DNA of 64,000 bases, taken from the NCBI RefSeq assembly GCF_008728195.1, contig NZ_CP031598.1, positions 1,240,001-1,304,000 of the forward strand, read 5' to 3'. Shown here piece after piece: positions 26,979-38,227 of the stretch. The translations under genes and the position numbers were made by a program. The notes under the pieces are model-generated. The model was given only the letters and a program-made list of their open reading frames with translations, did no database searches and was not told where the DNA came from. The number at the start of each line of letters is the position of its first letter. Within the stretch, counting starts at the first letter, position 1. The DNA comes from Roseovarius indicus. GTDB taxonomy: Bacteria; Pseudomonadota; Alphaproteobacteria; Rhodobacterales; Rhodobacteraceae.

Positions 26979-28136
26979 ATGAGACCCCGACTGCATTTCG
27001 AACAGGAACACGACATGTTCCGCGACAGCGTGCAGAAGTTCCTGACGGCCGAGATGGCGCCCCAGGTCGACCGCTGGCGCGAGCAGGGCCATGTCGACCG
27101 CGCCGCCTTCCGCCGCATGGGCGAGGAGGGCTACCTCTGCATGTGGGCGGACGAGGCCTATGGCGGGCTCGGCATCACCGACCTGCGCTTTGAACAGGTG
27201 CTGCAGGAAGAAACCGTGCGCCTTGTCGATCCGGGTTTCTTCCACAACGCCCATTCCAAGCTGGTGGGCCCCTACCTCGAACGCCTCGCCACCGACGAGC
27301 AGAAGGCCCGCTTCCTGCCCGGCGCCGTCTCGGGCGAAACCATCCTCGGCATCGCTCTCACCGAACCCGACGCCGGCAGCGACCTCGCCGCGATCCGTAC
27401 CCGCGCGGTCGAGCACGAGGATCACTGGGTCCTGAACGGCGCCAAGACATATATCTCCAACGGCGTCATCGGCGACCTCTTCGTCACCGCCGCCCGCACC
27501 GGCGACAAGCGCGGCCAGATCGGCCTCTTCGTCGTGACCTCCGACATGGAAGGCTTCTCGCGCGGCCGCCACCTCAAGAAGATCGGCCTGCACGCCCAGG
27601 ACACCGCCGAGCTGCGCTTCGACAATATCCGGATTCCGAAAGAGAACGTGCTCGCCGACCCGGGCCGGGGCTTCACCTACATGGCCGAATGCCTCGCGGT
27701 CGAACGGCTGATGAGCGCGATCACCTCGATCGCCCACGCCCAGGCCGCCTTCGAGGTGACCACCGACTTCATCCTCGAACGCCGCGCCTTCGGCAAACCC
27801 ATCGCCGCCTTCCAGAACACCCGCTTCCGCATGGCCGAGATGCGGGCCGAGCTGGACGCCGTGCAATCCTATGTCGACCGCTGCGTGACGCTCGCCAATA
27901 ACGACCGCCTCTCGCCCGAGGCCGCCGCCGCCGCCAAGCTCGCCACCTCCGAAACCGAGGGCAGCGTGATCGACCAATGCGCCCAGTTCCACGGCGGCGC
28001 CGGCTACATGGACGAATACCGCATCGCCCGGATGTACGCCGATGCCCGCATCAGCCGGGTCTACGCGGGCGCCAGCGAAATCATGCTCGAGATCGTCGGC
28101 CGGGGTCTCGGCCTCGGCGAACGCGACCTGACCTGA
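26979..28136 (+). CDS. Acyl-CoA dehydrogenase, long-chain/isovaleryl type
   Basis: FAD enzyme introducing the alpha-beta double bond in an acyl-CoA, 385 aa. FAD and substrate segments: ALTEPDAGSDLA (about residues 126-137), NGAKTYISNG, RRAFGKPIAAFQ and FHGGAGYMDEYRIAR. The usual C-terminal catalytic-glutamate position reads YAGASEIM, so that residue is alanine. As in long-chain and isovaleryl enzymes, the base is probably the glutamate in the VERLMSAITS helix. It is close in sequence to the dehydrogenase at 31462, a paralogue in the same operon. Confidence 0.9.
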   Translation: MRPRLHFEQEHDMFRDSVQKFLTAEMAPQVDRWREQGHVDRAAFRRMGEEGYLCMWADEAYGGLGITDLRFEQVLQEETVRLVDPGFFHNAHSKLVGPYLERLATDEQKARFLPGAVSGETILGIALTEPDAGSDLAAIRTRAVEHEDHWVLNGAKTYISNGVIGDLFVTAARTGDKRGQIGLFVVTSDMEGFSRGRHLKKIGLHAQDTAELRFDNIRIPKENVLADPGRGFTYMAECLAVERLMSAITSIAHAQAAFEVTTDFILERRAFGKPIAAFQNTRFRMAEMRAELDAVQSYVDRCVTLANNDRLSPEAAAAAKLATSETEGSVIDQCAQFHGGAGYMDEYRIARMYADARISRVYAGASEIMLEIVGRGLGLGERDLT

Positions 28137-28148
28137 GGATCTCCCCCA

Positions 28149-29354
28149 ATGCCAGACGCCATCATCTTCGACCACGTCCGCACGCCGCGCGGCAAGGGCC
28201 GCCCCGACGGCGCACTGCACGGCGTGACCCCCATCCAGCTCGCCGCGCAAACCCTGCGCGAACTGCGCCGCCGCACCGAATTCGACCCCGCCGACCTCGC
28301 CGATACCGGGTTGGGCATCGTCATGCCGGTGGGCGAGCAGGGCTGCGACATGACCCGCTTCGCCCTGCTGGAAGCGGGTTATGGCGACGGGGCAGGGGGC
28401 TATCAGCTCAACCGCTTCTGCACCTCCGGCCTCGACACGGTGAAGATGGCGGGTGCCCTCGTCGCCTCCGGCCAGGCCGACGCGGCCGTCGGCGGCGGCG
28501 TCGAAAGCATGAGCCGCGTGCCCATCGGCTCCGATGGCGGTGCGGCCTATTCCGACCCGGCGGTCCTCGCCCGCTTTCCCTACGTCCCCAACGGCATCGC
28601 CGCCGACCTCATGGCCTCGCTCGACGGCACCACCCGCGAAGAGGCCGATACCTACGCCGCCGAAAGCCAGTCCCGCGCCGCCGAGGCCCGGCAGGACGGG
28701 CGCTTCGCTCGCTCCCTCTTCCCCGTGCGCGGCCCCGATGGCGAGGTGGTGCTGGAAGAGGACGAGGCAATCCGCCCCGGCACCTCGGCCGCCAAGCTGG
28801 GCGAGCTGCCGCTGGCCTTCGAAAGCCTCGGCGGGCTCGGCTACGACGACCTCGTGCGTGATCGCTACCCCTCGCTCGAACGGGTCTCCCACGTCCACAC
28901 CGGCGGCAATTCCAGTGGCATCGTCGATGGCGCCTGCGCCGTCCTGGTAGGCTCCGAAGAGTGGGGCCGGGCCAACGGCCTCGCCCCCCGCGTCCGCATC
29001 CGCTCTGCCGCCTCGCTGGCCTCCGAGCCGCATATCTCGCTCGCCGGCGTCGTCCCGGCCACCGACGCGGCCCTCAGGAAGGCAGGCATGGAAATCGACG
29101 ACATCGACCTCTTCGAGGTGAACGAGGCCTTCGCCGTCGTCCCCCTGCGCTATGCCCGCCACTACGGCATCGACCGCGACCTGATCAACGCCAACGGCGG
29201 CGCCATCGCGCTGGGCCATCCGCTCGGCGCGACCGGCGCCATGCTGCTCGGCACCCTGATCGACGAGCTGGAACGCCGCAACCTGTCGACCGGTCTGGTG
29301 ACGCTCTGCGCCGCCGCCGGCCAATCGACCGCGATGATCGTGGAGCGTATCTGA
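28149..29354 (+). CDS. Acetyl-CoA C-acetyltransferase/acyltransferase (thiolase)
   Basis: Full-length thiolase, 401 aa. Nucleophile Cys91 lies in NRFCTSGLDTV, the histidine segment is GGAIALGHPLGATG and the second cysteine is in VTLCAAAGQST. It is the second thiolase of the block and distinct from the one at 16483, suggesting two different chain lengths or a parallel branch. The stop overlaps the next ATG by 1 bp, implying translational coupling with the FadB-like protein, as in fadA/fadB pairs. Confidence 0.92.
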   Translation: MPDAIIFDHVRTPRGKGRPDGALHGVTPIQLAAQTLRELRRRTEFDPADLADTGLGIVMPVGEQGCDMTRFALLEAGYGDGAGGYQLNRFCTSGLDTVKMAGALVASGQADAAVGGGVESMSRVPIGSDGGAAYSDPAVLARFPYVPNGIAADLMASLDGTTREEADTYAAESQSRAAEARQDGRFARSLFPVRGPDGEVVLEEDEAIRPGTSAAKLGELPLAFESLGGLGYDDLVRDRYPSLERVSHVHTGGNSSGIVDGACAVLVGSEEWGRANGLAPRVRIRSAASLASEPHISLAGVVPATDAALRKAGMEIDDIDLFEVNEAFAVVPLRYARHYGIDRDLINANGGAIALGHPLGATGAMLLGTLIDELERRNLSTGLVTLCAAAGQSTAMIVERI

Positions 29355-31465
29355 TGACCCAATCCACAGCCGCAGCCACCACGCCCGCCACCGGCACCGT
29401 CACGATCCGGCTGGCCGACCATGACTTCGACAGCCTCGCTACGGCGCTCCGCGACGCCATCGCGCAGCTGCCCGAAGGCATCCTGCTCGACGGGCGCGGT
29501 GGCGCACCGGTCGTCAACGATCCGCACGAAATCCTGCGCCTCTTCGGCACCGGCGCCGGGCGCGAGGCCGTGCGCGACTGGGCCACCCGCCGCGGCGCCG
29601 TGCTGCGCGCGCTCGAAACCTGCGGCGTGCCGGTGGCCTGTATCTGGTCCGGCCCGGCCTTCGGCCCCGGCTGGGAGATCATGCTCGCCGCCCACACCCG
29701 CTTCCTCGACGGCGAGGCGAAATCCTCGGCCCCCCGCGACCTCACGCTCGGCCTGCTGCCAGGCGCTGGCGCGGTGCAGCGGCTGGCGCGCATCCTCGGC
29801 GTCGAAACCGCCTCTTCCCTGCTGATGGGCAAACCGATGGACGGCGCGGCGCTGGAAACCGCGGGCCTCTGGACCCGCTGCGAGACCGGCACCGCCGAAA
29901 CCGCCGCGAAGGACTGGCTCGCCGCCGCCGGCGAGTCGGCCCAACCGTGGGACGCCCGCCGCTACCGCATCGCCGGTGGCACCGGCGCCACCGCACCCCA
30001 TGCCGCCAAGAGCTTCGCGCTTCCGGCCATCGCCGCCCGGGGCAGGGGTCATGACTGCGACCCCGCCCCGCTGGCCACCCTCCGCGCCCTCTACGAGGGC
30101 TCGCAACTCCCGATGGACGCGGCCCTGGCCCGCGAGGCCCAGATCACGGCCGAGGTCCTGACCGCGGGCGTCGCCACCAGCCGCATCCGCACCTTCGTCG
30201 TCAACAAGGCCCGCGCCGAGGAGGGCGCTGCCCGCCCCGACGCTCCCCGCCGCGAGGTGCGCAAGCTTGGCGTGCTCGGCGCCGGCATGATGGGCGCCGG
30301 CATCGCCCGCGCCGCCGCCGAACAGGGCATCGACGTCATCCTGCTCGACCGCGACCGCGACAGCGCCGACCGGGGCCGCTCCGGCGTGGCCAAGGCGCTG
30401 GAAAAGGCCGTCGCCAAGGGCCGCGAGACGGACGAAAAGGCAAACGCCACCCTGTCCCGTATCCACCCCACCGCCGATCAATCCGACCTCGCCGGCGCCG
30501 AGCTCGTGATCGAGGCGGTCTTCGAACAGACCGACCTCAAGCGCGAGGTCACGCAATCCGTACTCCCGCATCTGGCCGACGATGCCATCATAGCCTCCAA
30601 CACCTCCACCATCTCCATCGACACACTGGCCGGCGTTCTCCCCGATCCCGCCCGCTTCATCGGGCTGCATTTCTTCTCGCCCGTTGACCGCATGCCGCTG
30701 GTCGAGATCATCAAGGGCCGCGACACCAGCGACGAAACCCTCGCCGCCGCGCTCGATTTCACCATGCAACTCGGCAAGACGCCCATCGTGGTGAATACCT
30801 CCCCCGGCTTCTTCACCAGCCGCATCTTCTGCACCTATATCGACGAGGCGATGGCGATGCTGGCCGAGGGCGTGGCCCCCGCCCTGATCGAGAACGCCGC
30901 CCGCATGATCGGCGCCCCGGTCGGCCCGCTGGCGGTCACCGACGAGGTCTCGCTCGACCTGCAGAAAAAGGTGATCGACCAGGCCGAGGCCGACGGGCTC
31001 GACCCACGCTTCCTGCGTGCCCGTGCCAAGCCGGTGGTCGAACGCATGGTCGCCCTCGGCCGGCTCGGCCGCAAATCCGGCGGCGGCTTCCACGACTTCC
31101 CCGAGGACGGCCCGAAACGCCTCTGGCCCGGCCTGGCGGAAGAGTTCCCGCCCGCCGCCACCCAGCCCGACGTGGAAGAAGTGAAGGCCCGGCTCCTCAC
31201 CATCCAGGCCCTCGAATCCGCCCGCTGCATCGAGGAAGGCGTCGTCGAACGCCCCGCCGATGCCGATCTGGGCTCGGTGCTGGGCGTCGGCTTCCCGCCA
31301 TGGACAGGCGGCGTGCTCAGCCATATCGACACCGTCGGCGCCACCGTCTTCGTCGCCGCCTGCGACGCGCTGGCCGATGCCCATGGCGATCGGTTCCGCC
31401 CCTCCGCCTGGCTCCGCGACCGCGCCGCCACCGGCACGCGGTTCCACGAAGGAGAGACCCCATGA
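29354..31465 (+). CDS. FadB-like 3-hydroxyacyl-CoA dehydrogenase with degenerate enoyl-CoA hydratase domain
   Basis: Multifunctional fatty-oxidation-type protein, 703 aa. The N-terminal crotonase domain (about 1-190) is poorly conserved: the first oxyanion-hole segment is missing its GAD pattern, one catalytic glutamate is kept (GPGWEIM, about Glu108) and the other is aspartate (PRDLTLG, about Asp129). The NAD-binding domain is intact from about 295 (LGVLGAGMMGAGIARAAAEQ), followed by SNTSTISID, IGLHFFSPVDRMPLVEII and C-terminal dehydrogenase domains. It should oxidise 3-hydroxyacyl-CoA; hydratase activity is doubtful. It overlaps both neighbours (1 bp and 4 bp). Confidence 0.88.
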   Translation: MTQSTAAATTPATGTVTIRLADHDFDSLATALRDAIAQLPEGILLDGRGGAPVVNDPHEILRLFGTGAGREAVRDWATRRGAVLRALETCGVPVACIWSGPAFGPGWEIMLAAHTRFLDGEAKSSAPRDLTLGLLPGAGAVQRLARILGVETASSLLMGKPMDGAALETAGLWTRCETGTAETAAKDWLAAAGESAQPWDARRYRIAGGTGATAPHAAKSFALPAIAARGRGHDCDPAPLATLRALYEGSQLPMDAALAREAQITAEVLTAGVATSRIRTFVVNKARAEEGAARPDAPRREVRKLGVLGAGMMGAGIARAAAEQGIDVILLDRDRDSADRGRSGVAKALEKAVAKGRETDEKANATLSRIHPTADQSDLAGAELVIEAVFEQTDLKREVTQSVLPHLADDAIIASNTSTISIDTLAGVLPDPARFIGLHFFSPVDRMPLVEIIKGRDTSDETLAAALDFTMQLGKTPIVVNTSPGFFTSRIFCTYIDEAMAMLAEGVAPALIENAARMIGAPVGPLAVTDEVSLDLQKKVIDQAEADGLDPRFLRARAKPVVERMVALGRLGRKSGGGFHDFPEDGPKRLWPGLAEEFPPAATQPDVEEVKARLLTIQALESARCIEEGVVERPADADLGSVLGVGFPPWTGGVLSHIDTVGATVFVAACDALADAHGDRFRPSAWLRDRAATGTRFHEGETP

Positions 31466-32628
31466 CCCTCATCCCCCGCACCATCTTCGAAGAAGAGCAC
31501 GAACAGTTCCGCGATACCGCCAGGCGCTGGGTCGCCGACGTGCTTGCGCCCAAGGTCGAAAGCTGGCGCGCCAACGGCGAGGTCGACCGCGAAAGCTTCC
31601 TCAGTGCCGGCGAAAACGGCTTCCTCTGCCTCTGGGCCGACGAGGCCTATGGCGGCGCCGGCATACGCGATTACCGCTTCGACCAGGTCCTGCAGGAAGA
31701 GGTCGTGCGCGGCGCCGACCCGGGCTTCTACCAGAACCTCCACTCCCAGATCGTCGCCCCCTATATCGACCGCTTCGGCTCTCAGGCCTTGAAAGACCGC
31801 CTCATGCCCGGCGCCGTCTCGGGCGAAACCATCCTCGCCATCGCCATGACCGACCCCTCGGCGGGCAGCGACCTCTCCGGCATGAAGACCAAAGCCCGTC
31901 AGGACGGCGACGACTGGGTCCTTTCCGGCGCCAAGACTTACATCTCCAACGGTATCATCGCCGACGCTGTCGTCGTCGCCGCCCGCACCAACCCGGAGAA
32001 ATCCCACGCCATTGGCCTCTTCGTCGTGGAAACCGGGATGCAGGGCTTCGCCCGCGGCCAGCGTCTCAAGAAAACCGGGCTCGACGCCCAGGACACAGCC
32101 GAGCTCTTCTTCGACGAGGTGCGCGTGCCCGCCGAAAACGTGCTGGGCGACCCCGAAAAGGGCTTTGCCTACATGAGCGAACTGCTCGCCACCGAGCGGC
32201 TCATGGTCGCCATCGGCTCGATGGCCCACGCCCAGGCCGCCTTCGACGAGACCATGGCCTACATCACCGAGCGCCGCGCCTTCGGCCGGCCCGTCGGCGC
32301 CTTCCAGGAAAGCCGTTTCGCCATGGCCCGCATGCGCACCGAGATCGACATCGCCCAGTGCTTCACCGACGACTGCGTGATGCTGGCCAATGACGGCCGC
32401 CTCTCGCCCGAGGTGGCCGCCGAGGTCAAGCAAGTCACCACCGATCTCGAAAACCGGGTGATCGACCGCTGCGTTCAACTGCATGGCGGCGCCGGCTTCA
32501 TGGACGAATACCGCGTCTCGCGCATGTATCGCGACGCCCGGGTGAGCCGCATCTTCGCCGGCTCGAACGAGATCATGAAGGAAATCGTCGCGCGGGGCCT
32601 TGGCTTCGACGCGCGCAAGATGAGCTGA
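31462..32628 (+). CDS. Acyl-CoA dehydrogenase, long-chain/isovaleryl type
   Basis: Second dehydrogenase of this operon, 388 aa, paralogous to that at 26979. Segments AMTDPSAGSDLSG, SGAKTYISNG, RRAFGRPVGAFQ and LHGGAGFMDEYRVSR match the family. The C-terminal catalytic position reads FAGSNEIMKE, again without glutamate, while the helix ATERLMVAIGS supplies the probable base. ATG 31462 overlaps the preceding stop by 4 bp with AAGGAGAG upstream. Two closely related dehydrogenases in one operon suggest substrates differing in length or branching. Confidence 0.9.
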   Translation: MTLIPRTIFEEEHEQFRDTARRWVADVLAPKVESWRANGEVDRESFLSAGENGFLCLWADEAYGGAGIRDYRFDQVLQEEVVRGADPGFYQNLHSQIVAPYIDRFGSQALKDRLMPGAVSGETILAIAMTDPSAGSDLSGMKTKARQDGDDWVLSGAKTYISNGIIADAVVVAARTNPEKSHAIGLFVVETGMQGFARGQRLKKTGLDAQDTAELFFDEVRVPAENVLGDPEKGFAYMSELLATERLMVAIGSMAHAQAAFDETMAYITERRAFGRPVGAFQESRFAMARMRTEIDIAQCFTDDCVMLANDGRLSPEVAAEVKQVTTDLENRVIDRCVQLHGGAGFMDEYRVSRMYRDARVSRIFAGSNEIMKEIVARGLGFDARKMS

Positions 32629-32637
32629 GGGAGAGAG

Positions 32638-34782
<2,145 letters not shown>

Positions 34783-34802
34783 GACGGCAGCGCTCGCGCC
34801 CC

Positions 34803-35372
34803 TCAGATGGCCACGACGATCTGCGAGACAAGTTCGGCGGTGTTGTTCACCCCGAATTTCTTCATCAGCCGCGCGCGATGCGTCTCGACCGTGCGGGTCG
34901 AAATGCCAAGCCGCTCACCGATCATGCGCGAGGTCATGCCCTGGCCGATAAGCGGCGCGATCTCGCGTTCCCGAGGGGTCAGGCGGACCGATTGGTATTG
35001 CCGCCCCTCGACGCGGTCGAAGGTCCAGATCATCAGGGCGAACGGGTCTTCCGGTGACAGGGTGCTGCCACGGGCGCGGGCCCAGAACACCTCCTGGTCG
35101 CTGGTCTGCATGAAGCGCTCGTCTTCCCAATAGGTCGCGCCCGTCTTGCGCATCTCCGTCTCGCAGACCTCGCCCAGCCGCTTGAAATCGGTGATCGAAG
35201 GATAGAGCCGCTGGGCCGAGCGGCCGATCAGATCGCTGCGGCGGTAGCCGAACATGCGTTCGAGCGCCCCGTTCAACTCGATAATGCGGCGATAGCGGAC
35301 CATCACATGCGCCACGGGTGATTCTCGGAACGCCAGAAGCCCGGCCTTCTCGGGGGTGGACGTGTCGATCAT
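34803..35372 (-). CDS. PAS domain LuxR family transcriptional regulator
   Basis: Regulator of 189 aa with an N-terminal PAS fold (about residues 12-115; LNGALERMFGYRRSDLIGRS) and a C-terminal LuxR helix-turn-helix (about 122-185; LTPREREIAPLIGQGMTSRM, ISTRTVETHRARLMKKFGV). There is no receiver domain, so it probably senses a ligand directly or a redox signal. ATG 35372 gives a compact PAS start; an in-frame upstream ATG at about 35432 would run through two palindromes. It is divergent from the thiolase gene and is the obvious candidate regulator of the thiolase-ligase-TRAP operon and of itself. Confidence 0.87.
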   Translation of the reverse strand: MIDTSTPEKAGLLAFRESPVAHVMVRYRRIIELNGALERMFGYRRSDLIGRSAQRLYPSITDFKRLGEVCETEMRKTGATYWEDERFMQTSDQEVFWARARGSTLSPEDPFALMIWTFDRVEGRQYQSVRLTPREREIAPLIGQGMTSRMIGERLGISTRTVETHRARLMKKFGVNNTAELVSQIVVAI

Positions 35373-35373
35373 G

Positions 35374-35389
35374 TACGTAGACCTACGTA
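35374..35389. promoter_or_regulatory. Palindrome TACGTAG-AC-CTACGTA, candidate LuxR operator 1
   Basis: Perfect 7-bp inverted repeat with a 2-bp spacer directly before the PAS-LuxR start codon. Binding here would cover the regulator's own ribosome-binding site region, consistent with autoregulation. Function inferred. Confidence 0.5.
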
Positions 35390-35395
35390 GATAAG

Positions 35396-35411
35396 TGCGT
35401 ATATCTACGCA
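35396..35411. promoter_or_regulatory. Palindrome TGCGTA-N4-TACGCA, candidate LuxR operator 2
   Basis: Perfect 6-bp inverted repeat around TATC, 52 bp before the thiolase ATG. An overlapping wider repeat, CGTAGAT at 35386-35392 and ATCTACG at 35403-35409, links it to operator 1. Function inferred. Confidence 0.5.
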
Positions 35412-35463
35412 TATCCGGCGTTTCTTGTACATGTCATTCTTTCCGCAGTTGAGGGAGGACGAC

Positions 35464-36636
35464 ATGACCGGCAGGATTTCCATCGTTGGCAGCGGCCACA
35501 CGAGTTTCGGCAAACGCGAGGACCGTCTCGAGGACATGATCGTCGAGGTCGTCCGCGAGGCCGTCGAGGATAGCGGCGTCGACCCCGCCGAGATCGATGC
35601 GCTGTTCCTGGGCCATTTCAATTCGGGCCTTGTGGCCGACGGGTTCGCCTCGTCGCTCATTCACCAGGCCTATCCTGAACTGCGCTTTACCCCGGCCGCC
35701 CGGGCCGAGAACGCCTGCGCTTCCGGTTCGGCGGCGATCCATGCCGGCATGAACGCGATCCGCGCGGGCCAGGCCCGCACCGTGCTGGTGGTGGGCGCCG
35801 AGAAGATGACCCACCGCTCGACCGAGGATGTCACCCACGCGCTGGCCGGCGCCGGCTACCAGAATGACGAGGAGGAGCGGAAACTCAGCTTCCCCCAGCT
35901 CTTCGGCGTCGCGGTGAAGGAGTACACCGGCCGCTATGGCAGCCCGCTCGACGCGATGGCACGGATCTCGGTCAAGAACCACGCCAACGCGATGAAGAAC
36001 CCGCTGGCCCAGATGCGCAAGGAATTCACCTTCGAAGAGGTCTCGCAGGTCACCAACAAGAACCCCGAGATCGCCCCGCCGCTGCGCCTGAGCGACTGCT
36101 CGCTGGTAACCGACGGTGCGGCCGCCGTCGTGCTCACCACCGAGGAAGACGCCGCCCGCTTCGACCGGGCCGTGCGGATTCGGGCCGCCTCTCATGTCAG
36201 TGACCGTTTGCCGCTGCAGGGCCGCGACTTCCTGGCCTTCGAGGGGCCCGAACGGGCCTTTGCCATGGCCTTCGAAGAAGCGGGTGTGGCGCTGGACGAC
36301 ATGGATTTCGCCGAAGTCCACGACTGTTTCACCATCGCCGAGCTGCTGATCTACGAGGCCCTGGGCCTTGCGCCCAAGGGGCAGGGCGCCCGCGCGCTGG
36401 AAGAGGGCACCGTCTATCGCGACGGCGCCCTGCCGGTGAACCTGTCGGGCGGGCTCAAGGCCAAGGGCCACCCGGTCGGGGCTACCGGGGTGTCGATGCA
36501 CGCGCTCGCCTACCGTCAACTGACCGGCCAGGCCGGCGAGATGCAGAAGGACGGCGCGTCTCTCGGGCTCGTCTTCAACATGGGCGGCTCGGCGGTGGCC
36601 AACTACGCCTCCGTGCTCGAAACCCAGAAAACCTGA
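35464..36636 (+). CDS. Thiolase family protein (SCP2/SCP-x type)
   Basis: Non-canonical thiolase, 390 aa. The nucleophile cysteine is about Cys85 in AENACASGSAAIH, and the C-terminal part has the SCP2-type GGLKAKGHPVGATGVSMHA and FNMGGSAVANYASVLE segments, without the usual second cysteine motif. Members cleave branched or sterol-side-chain 3-ketoacyl-CoAs or act as acetyltransferases. ATG 35464 follows GAGGGAGGAC. It starts the second regulatory block with an acyl-CoA ligase and a TRAP transporter. Confidence 0.88.
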   Translation: MTGRISIVGSGHTSFGKREDRLEDMIVEVVREAVEDSGVDPAEIDALFLGHFNSGLVADGFASSLIHQAYPELRFTPAARAENACASGSAAIHAGMNAIRAGQARTVLVVGAEKMTHRSTEDVTHALAGAGYQNDEEERKLSFPQLFGVAVKEYTGRYGSPLDAMARISVKNHANAMKNPLAQMRKEFTFEEVSQVTNKNPEIAPPLRLSDCSLVTDGAAAVVLTTEEDAARFDRAVRIRAASHVSDRLPLQGRDFLAFEGPERAFAMAFEEAGVALDDMDFAEVHDCFTIAELLIYEALGLAPKGQGARALEEGTVYRDGALPVNLSGGLKAKGHPVGATGVSMHALAYRQLTGQAGEMQKDGASLGLVFNMGGSAVANYASVLETQKT

Positions 36637-36643
36637 GCCGACC

Positions 36644-38188
36644 ATGAACATCGCAAGCTGGCTTCACCACACCGGCCTCGTGCGGCCGGACGCTCCCGCG
36701 ATCCGCGCCGGGGCCGCGCTTCACGCAACGTATCGAGAGTTTGCCTTTCGCGCCTGGGCGGTGGGCGAGCACCTGAAAGCCGCCTACGGGGTCGGCCATG
36801 GCGACCACGTCGCGCTCTTCGCCAGGAACTGCCCCGAGTATCTCGAAATGCTCTACGGCGTGCTCTGGACCGGCGCGACGGTCGTGCCGATCAACAACAA
36901 GCTGCACCCGCGCGAGGCGGCGTGGATCATCGAGAACGCCGAGGCAAAGCTGGCAATCACCGAGACGGGCGACGTTTATGGCCCCCCCGACGAGCTTGGC
37001 GGGCATTGCGCCGAGGTGGGTATCCGGGCCGAGGAATTCGCCACTGCCGTCGCGTCTGCCCCTGCCGGGGCGTACAAACCGCCCGTCGCGACGGCGGAAG
37101 ACGACACCGCCTGGCTCTTCTACACCTCCGGCACCACGGGCCGGCCCAAGGGCGTGATGGTCACCCATCGGAACCTGCGGATGATGGCCACGACCTACGC
37201 GCTCGATGTCGATACGGTCTCGGCCAGCGATCACTCGCTTTACGCCGCCCCGATGTCCCACGGGGCAGGTCTCTACAATTTCCAGTTCGTGCGCGCCGGC
37301 GCCTGCCATGTCATCCCCGCCTCGCAGGGCTTCGACCCCGCCGAAATCCGGCAACTGGCCGAGAGCCTCGGCAACCTCGTCTTCTTCGCCGCCCCCACGA
37401 TGATCACGCGGCTTGTCCGCTATGCCGAGGCGAACGCCTATGACGGCGCGGGCATCCGCACGATCACCTTCGGCGGCGGGCCGATGTACCTGGCCGACAT
37501 CACCCGGGCGCTCGACGTGTTCGGGCCCAAATTCGTGCATGTCTACGGGCAGGGCGAGTCGCCGATGACCATCACCTCGATGGCGCGCGACCTCGTGGCC
37601 GACCGGACCCACCCGAACGCCGACGCGCGCCGCGCCTCGGTCGGCACGGCGCAAGCCTGCGTCGAGCTGCGCGTGGTCGATGACGCCATGCACGACCGGC
37701 CCGTGGGCGAGACGGGCGAGGTCGTCGTGCGCGGCGACACCGTGATGAAGGGCTACTGGAAGAACGATAAGGCGACAGCCGAGACGGTGGTCGACGGCTG
37801 GCTGAAAACCGGCGATCTGGGCCGGCTCGATGCCGATGGCTTCCTGACGCTCACCGACCGGTCGAAAGACGTGATCATCTCCGGCGGCACCAACATCTAC
37901 CCGCGCGAGGTCGAGGAAGCGCTGCTCACCCATGACGGCGTGCTCGAGGCCTCGGTCATCGGCTGCCCGCATCCCGACTGGGGCGAGGAGGTCGTGGCCT
38001 TCGTCGTGCTGACCAAGGGCAGCACCTGCGACGCCGGCACGCTGGAGGAGTGGTGCCGCTCGCAGATCGCCTCGTTCAAGAAGCCGAAACGATACATCTT
38101 CGTGCCCGAGCTGCCCAAGAACAGCTACGGGAAAATACTCAAGACCAGCCTGCGCGAACGCACCGCACCTCTGATCGAAGACGTGTGA
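36644..38188 (+). CDS. AMP-dependent acyl-CoA synthetase/ligase
   Basis: ANL-superfamily ligase, 514 aa. Motifs seen: YTSGTTGRPKGVM (about residues 162-174), YGQGESPMTI, GWLKTGDLG, RSKDVIISGGTNIYPREVEE and the C-terminal lysine region NSYGKILKTSLRER. It activates a carboxylic acid, presumably the one imported by the TRAP genes that follow. It lies 7 bp after the thiolase gene. Confidence 0.92.
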   Translation: MNIASWLHHTGLVRPDAPAIRAGAALHATYREFAFRAWAVGEHLKAAYGVGHGDHVALFARNCPEYLEMLYGVLWTGATVVPINNKLHPREAAWIIENAEAKLAITETGDVYGPPDELGGHCAEVGIRAEEFATAVASAPAGAYKPPVATAEDDTAWLFYTSGTTGRPKGVMVTHRNLRMMATTYALDVDTVSASDHSLYAAPMSHGAGLYNFQFVRAGACHVIPASQGFDPAEIRQLAESLGNLVFFAAPTMITRLVRYAEANAYDGAGIRTITFGGGPMYLADITRALDVFGPKFVHVYGQGESPMTITSMARDLVADRTHPNADARRASVGTAQACVELRVVDDAMHDRPVGETGEVVVRGDTVMKGYWKNDKATAETVVDGWLKTGDLGRLDADGFLTLTDRSKDVIISGGTNIYPREVEEALLTHDGVLEASVIGCPHPDWGEEVVAFVVLTKGSTCDAGTLEEWCRSQIASFKKPKRYIFVPELPKNSYGKILKTSLRERTAPLIEDV

Positions 38189-38227
38189 GGCAGCCGCCAG
38201 GCATCAACGCTGACCAGGGAGGATATC

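Noticed and set aside
26979..32628. Missing catalytic glutamate in the two dehydrogenases at 26979 and 31462 as a sign of inactivity
   Set aside because: The long-chain and isovaleryl subfamilies carry the base on another helix, and both proteins have a glutamate in the matching ERLM segment, so they are probably active.
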